DNA of 64,000 bases, taken from positions 49,587,196 to 49,651,195 of the forward strand of contig NC_088708.1 of NCBI RefSeq assembly GCF_963576615.1. The letters are read 5' to 3'. The translations under genes were made by a program, and so were the position numbers. A model generated the notes under the pieces. That model was not told the DNA's origin and did not search any database. It saw only the letters and a list, made by a program, of their open reading frames with translations. Origin of the DNA: Watersipora subatra. Its lineage: Eukaryota > Bryozoa > Gymnolaemata > Cheilostomatida > Watersiporidae. Below are positions 14,301 through 27,100 of this stretch, one piece after another; the stretch's first letter is position 1; every line of letters starts with the position of its first letter.

Positions 14301-17300
14301 GGCCTCCTGGTTCAGGAAGTCAACTTTTACAACCCATCTGATGAAAACATAGAGGTATCTGTGAGTCAAGGCCGACTGTCATCTTGGGCTCAGGAGTCTA
14401 AGCCTATTGAGAAAATGTAGGTAATGTTTCACTATTTGAAAGTGAAAAGAGTCAAAAATCCAATGATGTATTTACTAGTAACTGATTGTGTGCTACAACT
14501 AAATGTGGAGTTGTCTTCCCAAGGAAACCTTTAATAGCTGGACACCACAGCTACTTGAGCAGTTTTTCATGTAAGCTTACGGAGGATGAACAGCATTTTT
14601 TAGCATTTCAGTTTAAATACACTTCAATAAATTGCACTATTTGGAATATTTTCTCAGGTTGCATATAAAACCTGTAGGAAACTGATGATTTGTAAAATCT
14701 ACTATATAAACGGCAATCGTTGTCTGTCTGTCTATTTGTCTATCTATCTGTCTATCTGTCTGTCCGCCTTATAGAGCGGTCTTTTCTTTTATCGTCGTAC
14801 GAATTTCGGTCGTACGAAGCGAACTGAATTAATATGTGTAGTAACGGTAAATAAATTATAGAGCGGTCTTTCTTTTTCCATTCGGTCGAACGAAGCCAAC
14901 CGAATTAATATGAGTACTAATTATCGTAATTTCGTAATATCGTAATTTCGTAATATGGACTATTAGCCGCTACTTTTCTCTGACGATTTGAGCCAAGCGG
15001 CTTATATAAAGGTGTGGCGATTCTGTTGTTTTTCTTTCACCGCTCGAGCGCATTAACCGAAATCCCCTGTTAGCACGCTTTTTAAACGGCAAATTTTCTG
15101 CCGTGTTAAAAAGCACCTTTCCTGAGTTCTGCGGCCTATACAAAGGTGTCTATACAGCTATACAAATGTACTATTCATTAAATAAAATAAATTAATGAGT
15201 AGTTATTTACATGCAATTAATATTTACTGCCAACGTGTACCGAGAAGGTCATGTAAACGTTTGTTTCTTGGAGCCACTAGAAAAACGCATTTCTCACCTA
15301 CTAAATTTCCACATCAAAAAGGTAAGTGTTTCTTATACGATGTTGTATTGTCTATAAATTGCCACATCTCCACTACTTAATAACATTGGATTTGCCGCTG
15401 TTCGTGATAGTGGGTCATGTTCATTTCCTTCAGCAGCCGAGTTACTAATTTTTTTCCAGCTCTGAGTAGGCCTACTGTAACTTACTATTACAGAACATTC
15501 ACGAGTACTCCGAGGGTTGTGATACGCTATTGTGAAAAGAAAGAGAGCAGCTGCTATCGACTTACTGTCACCCTGCATCAGCCATGACCAGCTATACGTC
15601 GCCTGCTCAAAAGTAGGCACACGCCGAAAACTGTTTCTTCATACGCCCGACAGAAAAACCAAAAATGTTGTCTATCCGCATGTGTTGCGTTGAACTAAGG
15701 GAGAGAGAGAGAGAGGGAGAGAGAAAGGGAGAGAGGTAGAGCGAGGAGGAGAGGGGGGGAGAGAGGGAGAGAGAGAGGGAGACGGAGAGAAGGGGAGAGA
15801 GAGGGAGAGCGAGGAGGAGAGGGGGGAGAGAGAGAGGGGGAAGAGGGAGGGAGAGAGAGAGGGGAGAGAGTGGAGAGACGGAGAGAGTGGAGAGACGGAG
15901 AGAGGGGAAAGAGGGAGAGAAGGAGAGAGAGAGAGAGCGAGGAGGAGAGGGGGGGGGGGAGAGGGAGAGAAAGAGGGAGGGAGAGAGAGAGAGAGGTGAG
16001 AGAGGGAGAGGGGAGAGACGGAGAGAGGGAGATGTAACTGCATAGTTGGCGTTGTTTTACAGTATGAAAGACAACTCTCAATAAACCTTTTGCTGTACAA
16101 GAATCTGATCCTGTTGACGGGTAATGCAGCTAGTCTTCACTATAATAAGAGCCTTGTCTGTCTGTCTGTCCGAAGCCATGCTGGAAGCGTTAGGAAAAAA
16201 TTGCAGAAATTGAACTCGGATACTCCTTTTTACAGACCAACGCACTAACCGCTACGCCATTCGGTCGCCTTGCCCCTTCACGAATTAGTTACCAGTATCC
16301 ACATACTGATCACTCATTACGATGAGTAATCAGTAATAATTTATTGAGCATCTAGCTCGCAATAGACTTAATTTGTGCATATCAGAATGTAGCAGATAAT
16401 GATGGGCTAGTGATGATACACCCACACTTGTAACAATTTTACTAATAGGGTTGACGATTCTAATGCTTCCTAGTCTTAACATATGCGAGTATAAAGTTTG
16501 ATTTGTGTTTAAATAGTTATTACAAAAGCTGCTTGAAGCGTTCCACAATGACAAATTTTTGTATTTTATATCAGTTACTGAAGCTAATCTAGATGCTGAA
16601 GCTATATTGTACGGTCATGAATCTGAAAAATATCATGTGACTTGTGATTACTGTTGGTAACTATATTGGTGACATGGTAGTGCACATTATTTTCATGTCT
16701 TCTCTATTCACAGACAGCATTATCACTAGTACAAGCTAGTAATAATGCTATCAGTCGACAATTATCGCATTTACAGCAGGATTCCATGTTACCAAGTTAC
16801 TCAAGAGTGTGATGAAATCCATTGATCTTTAGTTTTCAATCTAGAGATAACACGGAACAATTTCAAAATCATACGATAACAAATTTTTTTATAGTTTTCA
16901 TAACATTTTTCCCTTTCAGAAAAAGGGAGATATTTTTATAGATTTTGGAAATAGTTTCCTTTGTAACAGTTTCTTGTCGAGTCTAAGTTTGTCCCGAATG
17001 AATTATAAACTGCTAACAAGATGAACAAAAACACTGCCATTTCCTGTTTGTAAAATAAACATGTGTTCAGCATCATATATAAATGCAGGAGATTATTTAT
17101 TATTGTTAGTGAATTAAGCTTTACAGACTATGCTTTCGTTCTTAAATTTTTCTGTATGGCGAACAACTAAAGCAAGGTTGTATAATGTATTCCCAAATTT
17201 TTATATCGTATTAGGGCTTACAACGAAAAGGAAAGCTGAAACATAGAGGGTGGAATAGATCTCAGACCTATTTCAGACTGATACTTTATGTCGCTGTATT

Positions 17301-20300
17301 CTTCATCTTCTCATTTTAGTAAAGACAATTCACAGTCTGATGCTGACAGTGACACAACGTGGCATGTCGGCAGCAAGATGCTGGCCAATGAAGTTTTGCT
17401 GACGGTTGCTAGTAGACAGTTCTCTGAGACGGGTATTCTCGAGTTACCAGCTAAACGGTTGGTTTGTGAACAGAACACGTCTTACTAGTAGACAAGAGCC
17501 ATAATGAATATTCAAGGAGAATTTATGAATATATAGCTCAAATAGATATCTCACCCTTTTATCGAATTGTATTCAGTACTCAGGAGCAAAGGCTACAATA
17601 TCTGTTGCTTAGAGAAGCAGTATTTCAAAGAGTGCTTTCCATTAGGTCATTTCTAGAGTTCTATCTATAAATGCTCAAAAGACAGAGACTCTTCAAAAAG
17701 TGTTGGTAAAAGAAGTGACTGACCCGTGTTGGCAAAATATGAAATGACAATTCCAACGTATCTCAGTAGCAACGTTATACTACGATTGGTGAAAAGACAT
17801 TAAATTTTAATTAATGAAATAGAAATATGTTAAAACCAGATTCGAATAAAGAATCAGATGATGACAGAATGTTTTTCGTATAATTTTATTGTTGCGATCA
17901 GATGCTATTGGATAACTAGAATGAAAAGAGCAACATGTGGTTAGTAAAGCGTTCATATTCACATCAATATATTCTAGGAAACGTACTAGTCAAGAGATAT
18001 CACTCTACTTTACAAGAACCTAACATTACTCAACATATACACAATGTAAATAGACTGAAGTCATGACGTTTCACTCAAGTACTTCGTCATTTGTAGACAA
18101 TTCTGGGAGTATTTTTACATGATAATTAAAAATGTTTCCTTTTTTTCTTCTGCAGCTCGGTAAAGAGGCAGTCTTTAACTCTGTTTGACTACACGCTGAC
18201 ACAAAGCAGTGATAAGAATGTTTCATTCAAGAGGAAAACTCACACAATTAAAGCAGTTCAGAGTGCATTGACAGTGGGCCTTGATGAGCTGAGACAGCAA
18301 CACCAGTCAACCTGGCATAAGGTGTGGGCTCTAGCTGGAGAACAGAGATCTTCTAGTCATGTCAATACCTCGTAGGCGAAATGTGGTCATCTACTGCTCT
18401 GTCATTTCCTGTTGTAGTTGTGGCAGTCTGGATTTGCTATCAGTGGCAGTAAAGATGTAAACTCTCTCAACTCTGATGTTATCAATTCAACACTTTATTA
18501 TATTCTGTCACATGTCTCATCTCCGCTTACTGATGTGACATCCAATGACAGTGAACGACAGGTGGCTACCAACTTTTTAAACACCCCTGAAGCTTGCTAC
18601 CACAACAAGCATCACACATTGTAAGCTATTTCTCACCAGGAAGTGATTAGACGTTGTCATTGCGACTGCATTGTTACAGTTTCTATGCACTAGCTCACAA
18701 GTTTAATATTTGTAAGTTACTTTCTCTTGCAAGTGTGTATGTACATAAAGAGAACAACTTCATTATAAGTCCAAACTCTTTTTAACAGACAGTTCAGCTC
18801 ACTGTGGGAGATTGGACACACTGTGGAAACAATGAATAAAGGAGTCGATACTCACCTTAGTAGTCTTGAACATTATGGATGTTCCAATTATATTAAAGCA
18901 GGTAGGTCATGATAGCAGAATCTATATTAGATGTATTAGAACCATGCTTAGTAACTAGACAAAGGGAATTTATAGATTTGCCCTATTGCTGCTTATTACT
19001 CCTAGTGAATAATTTGCGATTAGTGCTTTACACTTTGTAGAAATTGATCACTCATTTTACAAGTGAAGCTGATCATTTCGACTGGCTACTTTTTGAAGAA
19101 TTTTCGATCATGCATTTCAAAAGTTATTTTACCAATTGTACTTCAGTTTGTAGAAAACTAGCTGTGCTGCCCGGCGCTGTTTGGGTATTAAAAATCAGCT
19201 TATAAACAATAAGAGGTAATGAGAGTTGCCTGCCACTTGATATTAGCCTGGCACATTGCCAATGAATAATTTGAGTAAGCTTACTAATAAGAGCTACTAC
19301 TTCTCATGACGTTACGCCACAACTTTGCGTCGTGACGGGAAAGCGGTAGCGTATTTGCTCCCATATAGCGGCATATATTGCCTAGTGAACCTATCAAGCT
19401 CGTGTGGCTTAATTACTCAGGTGTCGAATCGGCAAATGGGAGATACCGAGATCAAATCTTCTGCGATACGAATTCTTTATTCCGAGATTTTAATAGCTAG
19501 AACTGGAACGACACGCATACCAACATTGAGAAATATATATACATGTATAGATTACAAGTTTTAGGAAAAAAAATTAGTTTTTACTATCATAAAGCTCTTT
19601 GTATAATAATACATGATGTCCAAGTATGCACAAATGCTGTAAAATATATTTTTGTATGACAGTGTCGAACTTACCTTGCCCGAGTATTAAAAATCAGCTT
19701 ATAAACAATGAGAAGTGATGAGATTTACCTACCACTTGCTGGCAGGCAACTCTCCGGCAAGTGGCAGGCCCATAGAGTTATCTCCCCCTAGAGTGATAAC
19801 TACACGAGCGTTTCCGGTGTCAACAAGGAGCGTTTAGGCCACGCCTCTTTTTTGTGCTAGTCAGTCGTAGTGATTGACTAGATCAATAACATCAGCCATG
19901 AGAAGGGTTAAACAAGGATCATGAATTTCCAGTTGAGATAGTAATTAATGCTCATATTAAAGAAATGATGATTATAGTTTATTACTCTAATATGTGCTTA
20001 TTATTTAAAGCAATTCAATACCTACCAGGGATTGCTAAACATATTATGGAAATGTTTACTTTTTCATTTCCATAAACATAAATATTTCCATAATTTTAGG
20101 GGAAATAGATATGAAAATTTTATTTTACAAGTATGGAAATGGTATGAAAATAGAAATAATATGGAAATGAATTATGGAAATGCTATGGAAATGGAAATAA
20201 TATGGAAATGAAGGAGGGTAATGTTATGGAAATAATATGGAAATGAATTATGGAAATGGAATTAATATGGAAATGAATTATGGAAATGGAAATAATATGG

Positions 20301-23300
20301 AAATGGAAATAGTATGGAAATGAATTATAGAAATGGAATTAATATGGAAATGAATTACGGAACTTTTATGGAAATGGAAATAATATGGAAATGAATTATG
20401 GAAATGGAAATAATATGGAAATGGAAATACTATGGAAATGAAGTAGGGAAATGGAATTAATATGGAAATGAATTATGAAAATGGAAATTGTGACATACAC
20501 GTAATCCCTGATACCTACATGACTTGCCAAGGCACTGAATAGATAGTGAGTGAAAGTGAAGGTAATGCAAGCAGTTACTCATAGATAAGATAGATAGTCA
20601 TACTGGGGTTGTATTACATTAGTGTGATGGGAAGCTAATCAACTGCCATCAACTATGAGCTGTACTACCCAGTGTTGCCCGAGTAATAAACAGTATTTGG
20701 ACAGATAATTTATTTTTATATAACATTTACTATTCTAACTTTTAAACTTCATATCATGAGAAAATATTTTTAAGCAGTTTAAATGAATTAAGAGGAAAAA
20801 GAAAACAACTCTAAAGGTTTGCAAGCTTTTTCAAACAACTACAACTTTTAAATTTCAGATCATGAAAGAAGTGTTTTGTTGAAATAAATTAGGAAAAAAA
20901 ATAAAACTGTAAATGTGTTTAAATGTAAAATAATTAGCAAGTAATGGGTAAATATAATCTGTTTAGCTATGATTACAATGAAAAATTATTTAATAAATTA
21001 GGTAATAAAAAAGTCAATTTTATTTTTATAAAATTATAGTTAGTAGAATTAAGTATAATTTATTTTTATTTAACATATAACAAAATTTACCATTTTAACT
21101 TTCAAACTACATATTATGAAAAGTGTTTTGTGTAATTGAAATAAATGAAGAGAAGAGAGAAAATAAAAACAACTGTAAATGTTTTCAAGCTTTTTCAAAC
21201 AACTACAATTTTTAAACTTCATATCATGAAAGAAGTTTTTTGTTAAAATGAATTAAGAAGAAAAATGAAACTGCAAATGTGTTTAAATGTAAAATAATTA
21301 GCAAGTAGTGCTAAATATAATCTGTTTAGCTATGATTACAATAAAAAATTATTGTAATCATAGCTAATTTTTATTACTTTATTTAATAAATAAAGTAATT
21401 CACAACTACTTTTTTCTTGCTTTATTTAATAAATAAAGTAATAAAAAGTCTATTTTATTTTTAAATAATTATAATTTAGTATAATTAAGTATAATTTATT
21501 TTTATCTAACATATAACAACATTTGCCACTCTAATTTTCAAACTTTTTGCTTGCTTACATTAAGCAAAGATGTCCACTAACTAGTGGACATCTTTGCTTC
21601 AAGCTAGTCTATGTATTTGATTGATATGTATTGAAATCTAATATTACATGCAAGGGCTGTTTGTGAACTGAGGTGTCAATGAATCACTCTATCACCATAC
21701 AATGTCAATACTTTCAGTTGATGGCAGTCGATTAGCTTCCCATCACACCAATGTAATACAACCCCAGTATGACTATCTATCTTATCTATGAGACTATGAA
21801 TAACCAATGATATACAGCCCCTCATGTGTGGGGGCTGTATATCATTGGAGTAACTGATTGCATTAACTCACTTACCTAACACCATCTATTCAGTGCCTTT
21901 GCAATGCATGTAGGTATTGAATTGCTTTAAATAATAAGCATATATTAGAGCAATAAACTATAATCATCATTTCTTTAATATGAGCAATAATTACTGTCTT
22001 AAGTGGAAATTCATGATCATTCTCATGGCTAACGCTATTGTTCTGTCGATCACTACGATTGACTAGCACAAAAAAGGGGCGTGGCCTAAACGCTCCTTGT
22101 TGGCACTGGAAACGCTCGTGTTGTTGAATGCACAGTTATCACTCTAGGGGGAGATAACTCTATGGGCAGGCCATTGCCAAGTAGCCTGGCACATTGCCAA
22201 TAGAAAATTCCACTAAGCTAGTTAGTAAGCTTCTAATTCTGGTAGGCAATGACATTGTGTCAGCATTGTTGCCCAGCTACGCTATTCTAATAATAGCTAT
22301 AGCCGGAATGACAGACCGACAAACGAACCTTGAGAAATATAAATAATGAAATCTATCTTTGCAAGAATGTAAGTCAAGATTTAAATTTCAGTACATGACA
22401 ATTGAGCTGTTGACATACAAAGATGATAAGAATGATCAATAAAAGTCATTGTGCTAAACTTTCTAGCAATCGACAAACATGAGCCTGCAATCGGTCATTT
22501 GAATGTCTGGCTCACAATCAATTTTTCAGTATTAGCCATGCCATTAATATTTTACAGCTCTATAATAATAAACACACAACAGTTTTTTGGTATTTCAAGA
22601 AATATGGCAGCGATTTGCAGATTTTTAATGCTGTTGCTCTGCCTCTATCTGGCAGATGTTTTATAAATAAACTGCTTTGATACTGCTACATGAAGCATAT
22701 AGTTTGTATGAAGTCTATATTCTATGTATGGGTACTAGCTGTACTAACCGGCGTTGCCTGGGTAATAATAATAATAATGTCTTTGGACAGAAAATTGATT
22801 TGTATTCAACATATAACAACATTTGCCATTCTAACTTTAAAACTACATATCATGAGAAAAGTGTTTTGTGTAGATGAAATAAATTAAAAGAAAAAATAAA
22901 AACAACTAAAAGTTTTCAAACTTTGTCAAGCAACTGTAACTTTCAAACTTCATATCATGAGGAAAACGTTTTGTGCAGGTCAAATAAATTTTAAAAAATG
23001 AAACAAATAGAAAAGGATTTAAATGTAAATGTGAAATAGTTAACAAGTAGTAGCTAAATTAAGTCGGGTTTGTTACGATTACAATAAAAGATGATTCGGT
23101 AATGATACAATTAATATGAACCGAGAAAACAAAATAAAAATCCTGAATGTGTTGAATTAATAATAACAATTCTTGTATAGAAGTGTATAAAAAAGTGTTA
23201 CTGTTCCACCAGAAGCTATCCATCAAAACTTTGAATACGACGATACTGGTACCTTTCGATACTGGTGCAAATGTAAAAATGATATATCGTACTGTCTTTG

Positions 23301-24134
23301 TCTGACCGAACGGAGAGAATGTAGAGGCACTTCCTACGGATATAATACAGTTGTCCGCATGAAAAGAATTGGCCTTGACTGCGAATACAGCAATTGAAGC
23401 TTGCGGAAAACCGAAAACCGAAATTCTCGAGCTAGCTGGTAGCTCGAGAATACCCGTCTCAGAGAACTGTCTACTAGCAACCGTCAGCAAAACTTCATTG
23501 GCCAGCATCTTGCTGCCGACATGCCACGTTGTGTCACTGTCAGCATCAGACTGTGAATTGTCTTTACTAAAATGAGAAGATGAAGAATACAGCGACATAA
23601 AGTATCAGTCTGAAATAGGTCTGAGATCTATTCCACCCTCTATATTTCAGCTTTCCTTTTCGTTGTAAGCCCTAATACGATATAAAAATTTGGGAATACA
23701 TTATACAACCTTGCTTTAGTTGTTTGCCATACAGAAAAATTTAAGAACGAAAGCATAGTCTGTAAAACTTAATTCACTAACAATAATAAATAATCTCCTG
23801 CATTTATATATGATGCTGAACACATGTTTATTTTACAAACAGGAAATGGCAGTGTTATTTGTTAGCTTGCGGAAAACCGAAAGTTCAAGAAAACACGAAA
23901 ACGTGTCATGTTTCATAGAGTTAATAGAATTCATAGAGTTTTAAATAATACATTATTTGGTGTGTGCATACAATATACGATATATAAAAGTCCCTTTGAT
24001 CAATACGCATTGTATAGCTTAGAGATAACTTGCGGTTGCATTCTCAGTGAGTTCAAATCCAACATATTACGGAATTTTAAAATTCCAAGATTTTAATAGT
24101 TATAGCTGGACATACACAGACACATACCAACATT

Positions 24135-24193
<59 letters not shown>

Positions 24194-27100
24194 ACATTGA
24201 GATATAGAAGATAGTCTATATATGTCTATGGTCTATGTATGTCTATATTCTATATACGTATGTCTATATTCTATATACGTATGTCTATATTCTATATACG
24301 TATGTCTATATTCTATATATGTCTATAGTCTAATTCTACTGTCTACTACCTAGTATGACAAGCCATACTGATAAACACTGTTGTTCACTGGATGTTATTC
24401 TTCTACTTCTAAACTATAGTCAAGCCTCTAGAGACAAAGTTAATTAATTCCATGGTCAGCTTCGTATGATAAATCATTATATGTTGGAGCGAATATTTCC
24501 ATTAGAATACAATGTAATTTTCTAATTTGTTTTACAATCCATAATGACACATAATGACGCATAGCATTGAAAACAAATGCATTACATACTAATAGGCACT
24601 AACAGACTCGTAGGTTCAGCAGTGCTTAGGCTTAGATATAGAGGTGATTATAGAGATACAGTAAGTCATCGACTTACGACCTATGCGACATACGTTTACC
24701 CGACTTAACGACCACGTTCGTGGAAAGGTCAGACAGCTCAGTGCTAGGCGTAGCAAAAACCGTTCTTCATTATTTTCGTTAAGCCGTTCCATTATTTTTT
24801 CGTTAGGGCGAATTTTTTCTGCCATACGATATCAACAATAATTTGTCTTGAAATTAGAATTTGGTGATTTGTTTACTGATTAGATACGTTATTAAGAGAT
24901 GTGCGTTGCTCGCCATGGCAAGTCCAGCATTATCCATTATGGTAAAAAGGGACTCGCAAACAGATAAATAATAAAATCTTAGTTAAAAGTTTGAAGTTTA
25001 CTAAAATACATTTCCTTCAAGTATGTGTTTAGTAAGCTAAATTCATTTATGTGAGATCAGAATTGACAAAATATACAGAATCGACTTACGTCAAATTTGT
25101 CTTACGGCCGGCCGGAACCAAACGCCGTCGTATGTCAACGACTCACTGTACACTGTATAACTTATTCTAACTCAGACTCAGTGAAGTTTAACCTAACTTA
25201 GTTTATCACTGTTTTTGTGTTTTATTTGTAATTTTCACCAGCCTCTTTGCTTTCGCTTATGAACTGTAACATTTCAAAACATCATGAAAGCATTCTAGAA
25301 CTTATTTAGGTGTATCGTCAATTCTTTGTACAAATTCCACTGTCGTATCTTGGAAAACTACTGTATTGAGGTGATCAAAGTAGAGGTTTGACTACTCAAA
25401 AGTAGAGGTTTGACTACTCATAAGTAGAGGTTTGACTGTACTCATAAGTAGAGGTTTGACTGTACTCATAAGTAGAGGTTTGACTCAACTCATAAATAGA
25501 GGTTTGACTCAACTCATAAATAGAGGTTTGACTACTCATAAGTAGCGGTTTGACTGTACTCACAAGTAGAGGTTTGACTGTACTCACAATTAGAGGCTTG
25601 ACTGTACTCATAAGTAGAGGTTTGACTATAGTCATCAGTAGAGGTTTGACTGTTTTTCACAGAAGTGACACAATTTCATTGCCTGCTGTTAATGGCTTAT
25701 AGGAGCTCCTGGGGTCCTTCAAGCTGTACTACTAAGCCTTGGTGGGTTTAGCTTTCGTACAGCTGATGGTGAAGTGCTGCACATGGAATTCAATGCTGAC
25801 CCGGCTGACCTTCACCGAGACTATCAGTTCACTAACATACGATATGCTGACCTTTCTCTGCTCAACATCTCTGTTATTGTGGACGAGAGTAACTTTGCCG
25901 TCCTCCATGTCAGCTCTGGCGCTGATCATTTCTATGCGTCTGATGCCGCTCTCTCCGAACCTGTTGCACTCAGGTAAACAACAGCATCAGTACTCTTATC
26001 CTTTGTGGAAGAATAATGAACTACAAATGAAAATTAATAAAAGCAATTACATGTTTTTAGTGAATATAAATATTGCAGTCTTTGAAACTACGCTGACAGT
26101 CCAGATAGTAATTGTCATGATGTTGCATATTTGAAATTTCCTTCGATGACTCTTCGAATCGTTTTCCTTGTTTAGATGGGAGCAATCACTCTACTACGCT
26201 TTAATCTATGCTGAGAGATTTATAGTTGTAAGCTTGTAACTGCATTAGTCTCAATCAAACCACAGCAATTACTTCTACGAAACATTGGGTTATTCGTTTG
26301 TAAGAGACTTTCTGGGAAGATGGATAACCTTGAGTGAGAAATCTGTAGTGGTGTAATAACAGGAAATGGTTTAGACTGGTCGTATTGCATAATCACATGA
26401 TTAAACTTTTTCATTATTCATTAGTCGCATGTATTTTATTCTTCCTGCATCACATGGACCAGTTCTACTTAACCTGTTACCTGCATGCAAAGGACTGCTA
26501 TGTATTCTCTTGTGATTTGAGTGATACTGAAAGTTGTATCACTGTTGACATCCTGCAGCAGCCTCAGTCTTGCAAGGGGATTCGATCAGCAGTCATTCTT
26601 ATGCCATTTAAACTATCTAACTGTTACATCTCCAACGTCTCTCTCATCGAAAGGGTTACTCAATCTCACACAAATATTATTCTGTAGTTACAAGAAGCGC
26701 CAAATTTATCTCTGATTGTGATTTCATTTGATTTCGCAAGAGGAAACATGTTAATGATAGGACAAAACCTTCTTACTCACAGTAATGTGCGTCAGTTTAT
26801 TGCTACAGGTATTTTCCGGTTGGCTGGCCAAGAGTGACAATTTAGAAAGTTTTTTTAAAAAAATAAGTCTGTGTACATATATGTATGTTAGCTGTTGGTA
26901 GACAGGCAGATATGCGTAGTTTAGTAAGTTATATGGTTATCTGAATGATTTGTAGTAGAGAAGTTGTTACACTTCCGGTGAAGCTGACAAAACCTTTGAC
27001 CGCCATCTTGTATATCTCTAATAACAAGGACCATTTGCTAGCTCTAAGGAAAGTTGTACAACACGTTGAGGAGCCAGTCATCGGTACACTGCTTTATCTT

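Larger units (their letters stand above)
19771..22164. mobile_element. Foldback DNA element, copy 1 (2394 bp, 8-bp TSD GGCAGGCC)
   Basis: The ends are inverted: CATAGAGTTATCTCCCCCTA at the left and TAGGGGGAGATAACTCTATG at the right. An exact 8-bp duplication GGCAGGCC flanks it at 19763-19770 and 22165-22172. Roughly 260 bp of terminal arm pair. A second inner arm pair (about 20500-20660 with about 21715-21905) continues the foldback, with a minisatellite inserted in the left arm. The AT-rich loop holds about two diverged copies of a ~350-bp repeat. There is no transposase. An 8-bp TSD fits hAT, P or Merlin chemistry, but the termini do not match the canonical hAT CAGNG, so I leave it unassigned. 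It is nested inside a dispersed SINE-like repeat. Confidence 0.88.
19679..22345 (+). repeat. SINE-like repeat interrupted by foldback copy 1
   Basis: The left part (19679-19770) and right part (22173-22345, ending GACCGACAAACGAACCTTGA-GAAATAT) are halves of a diverged family copy separated by the 2.4-kb foldback element, so the foldback insertion is younger. Confidence 0.6.

Noticed and set aside
15672-16100. Two overlapping long minus-strand frames rich in Ser, Pro and Leu
   Set aside because: Translation of the GA-rich purine tract; low-complexity artefact present in several frames.
16195-16275. Possible functional tRNA gene on the minus strand
   Set aside because: It has A- and B-box-like words but no intact acceptor or anticodon stems, and it is joined to a GACA-repeat tail as in a SINE.
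25414-25635. TVKPLLVSTVKPLL-type minus-strand frame
   Set aside because: Translation of a minisatellite; no gene evidence.
26385-26715. Plus-strand frames with Cys-rich and hydrophobic stretches between two KIAA2013-homologue exons
   Set aside because: Exons 25724-25973 and 26956-27083 join directly in phase and match the family without this segment.
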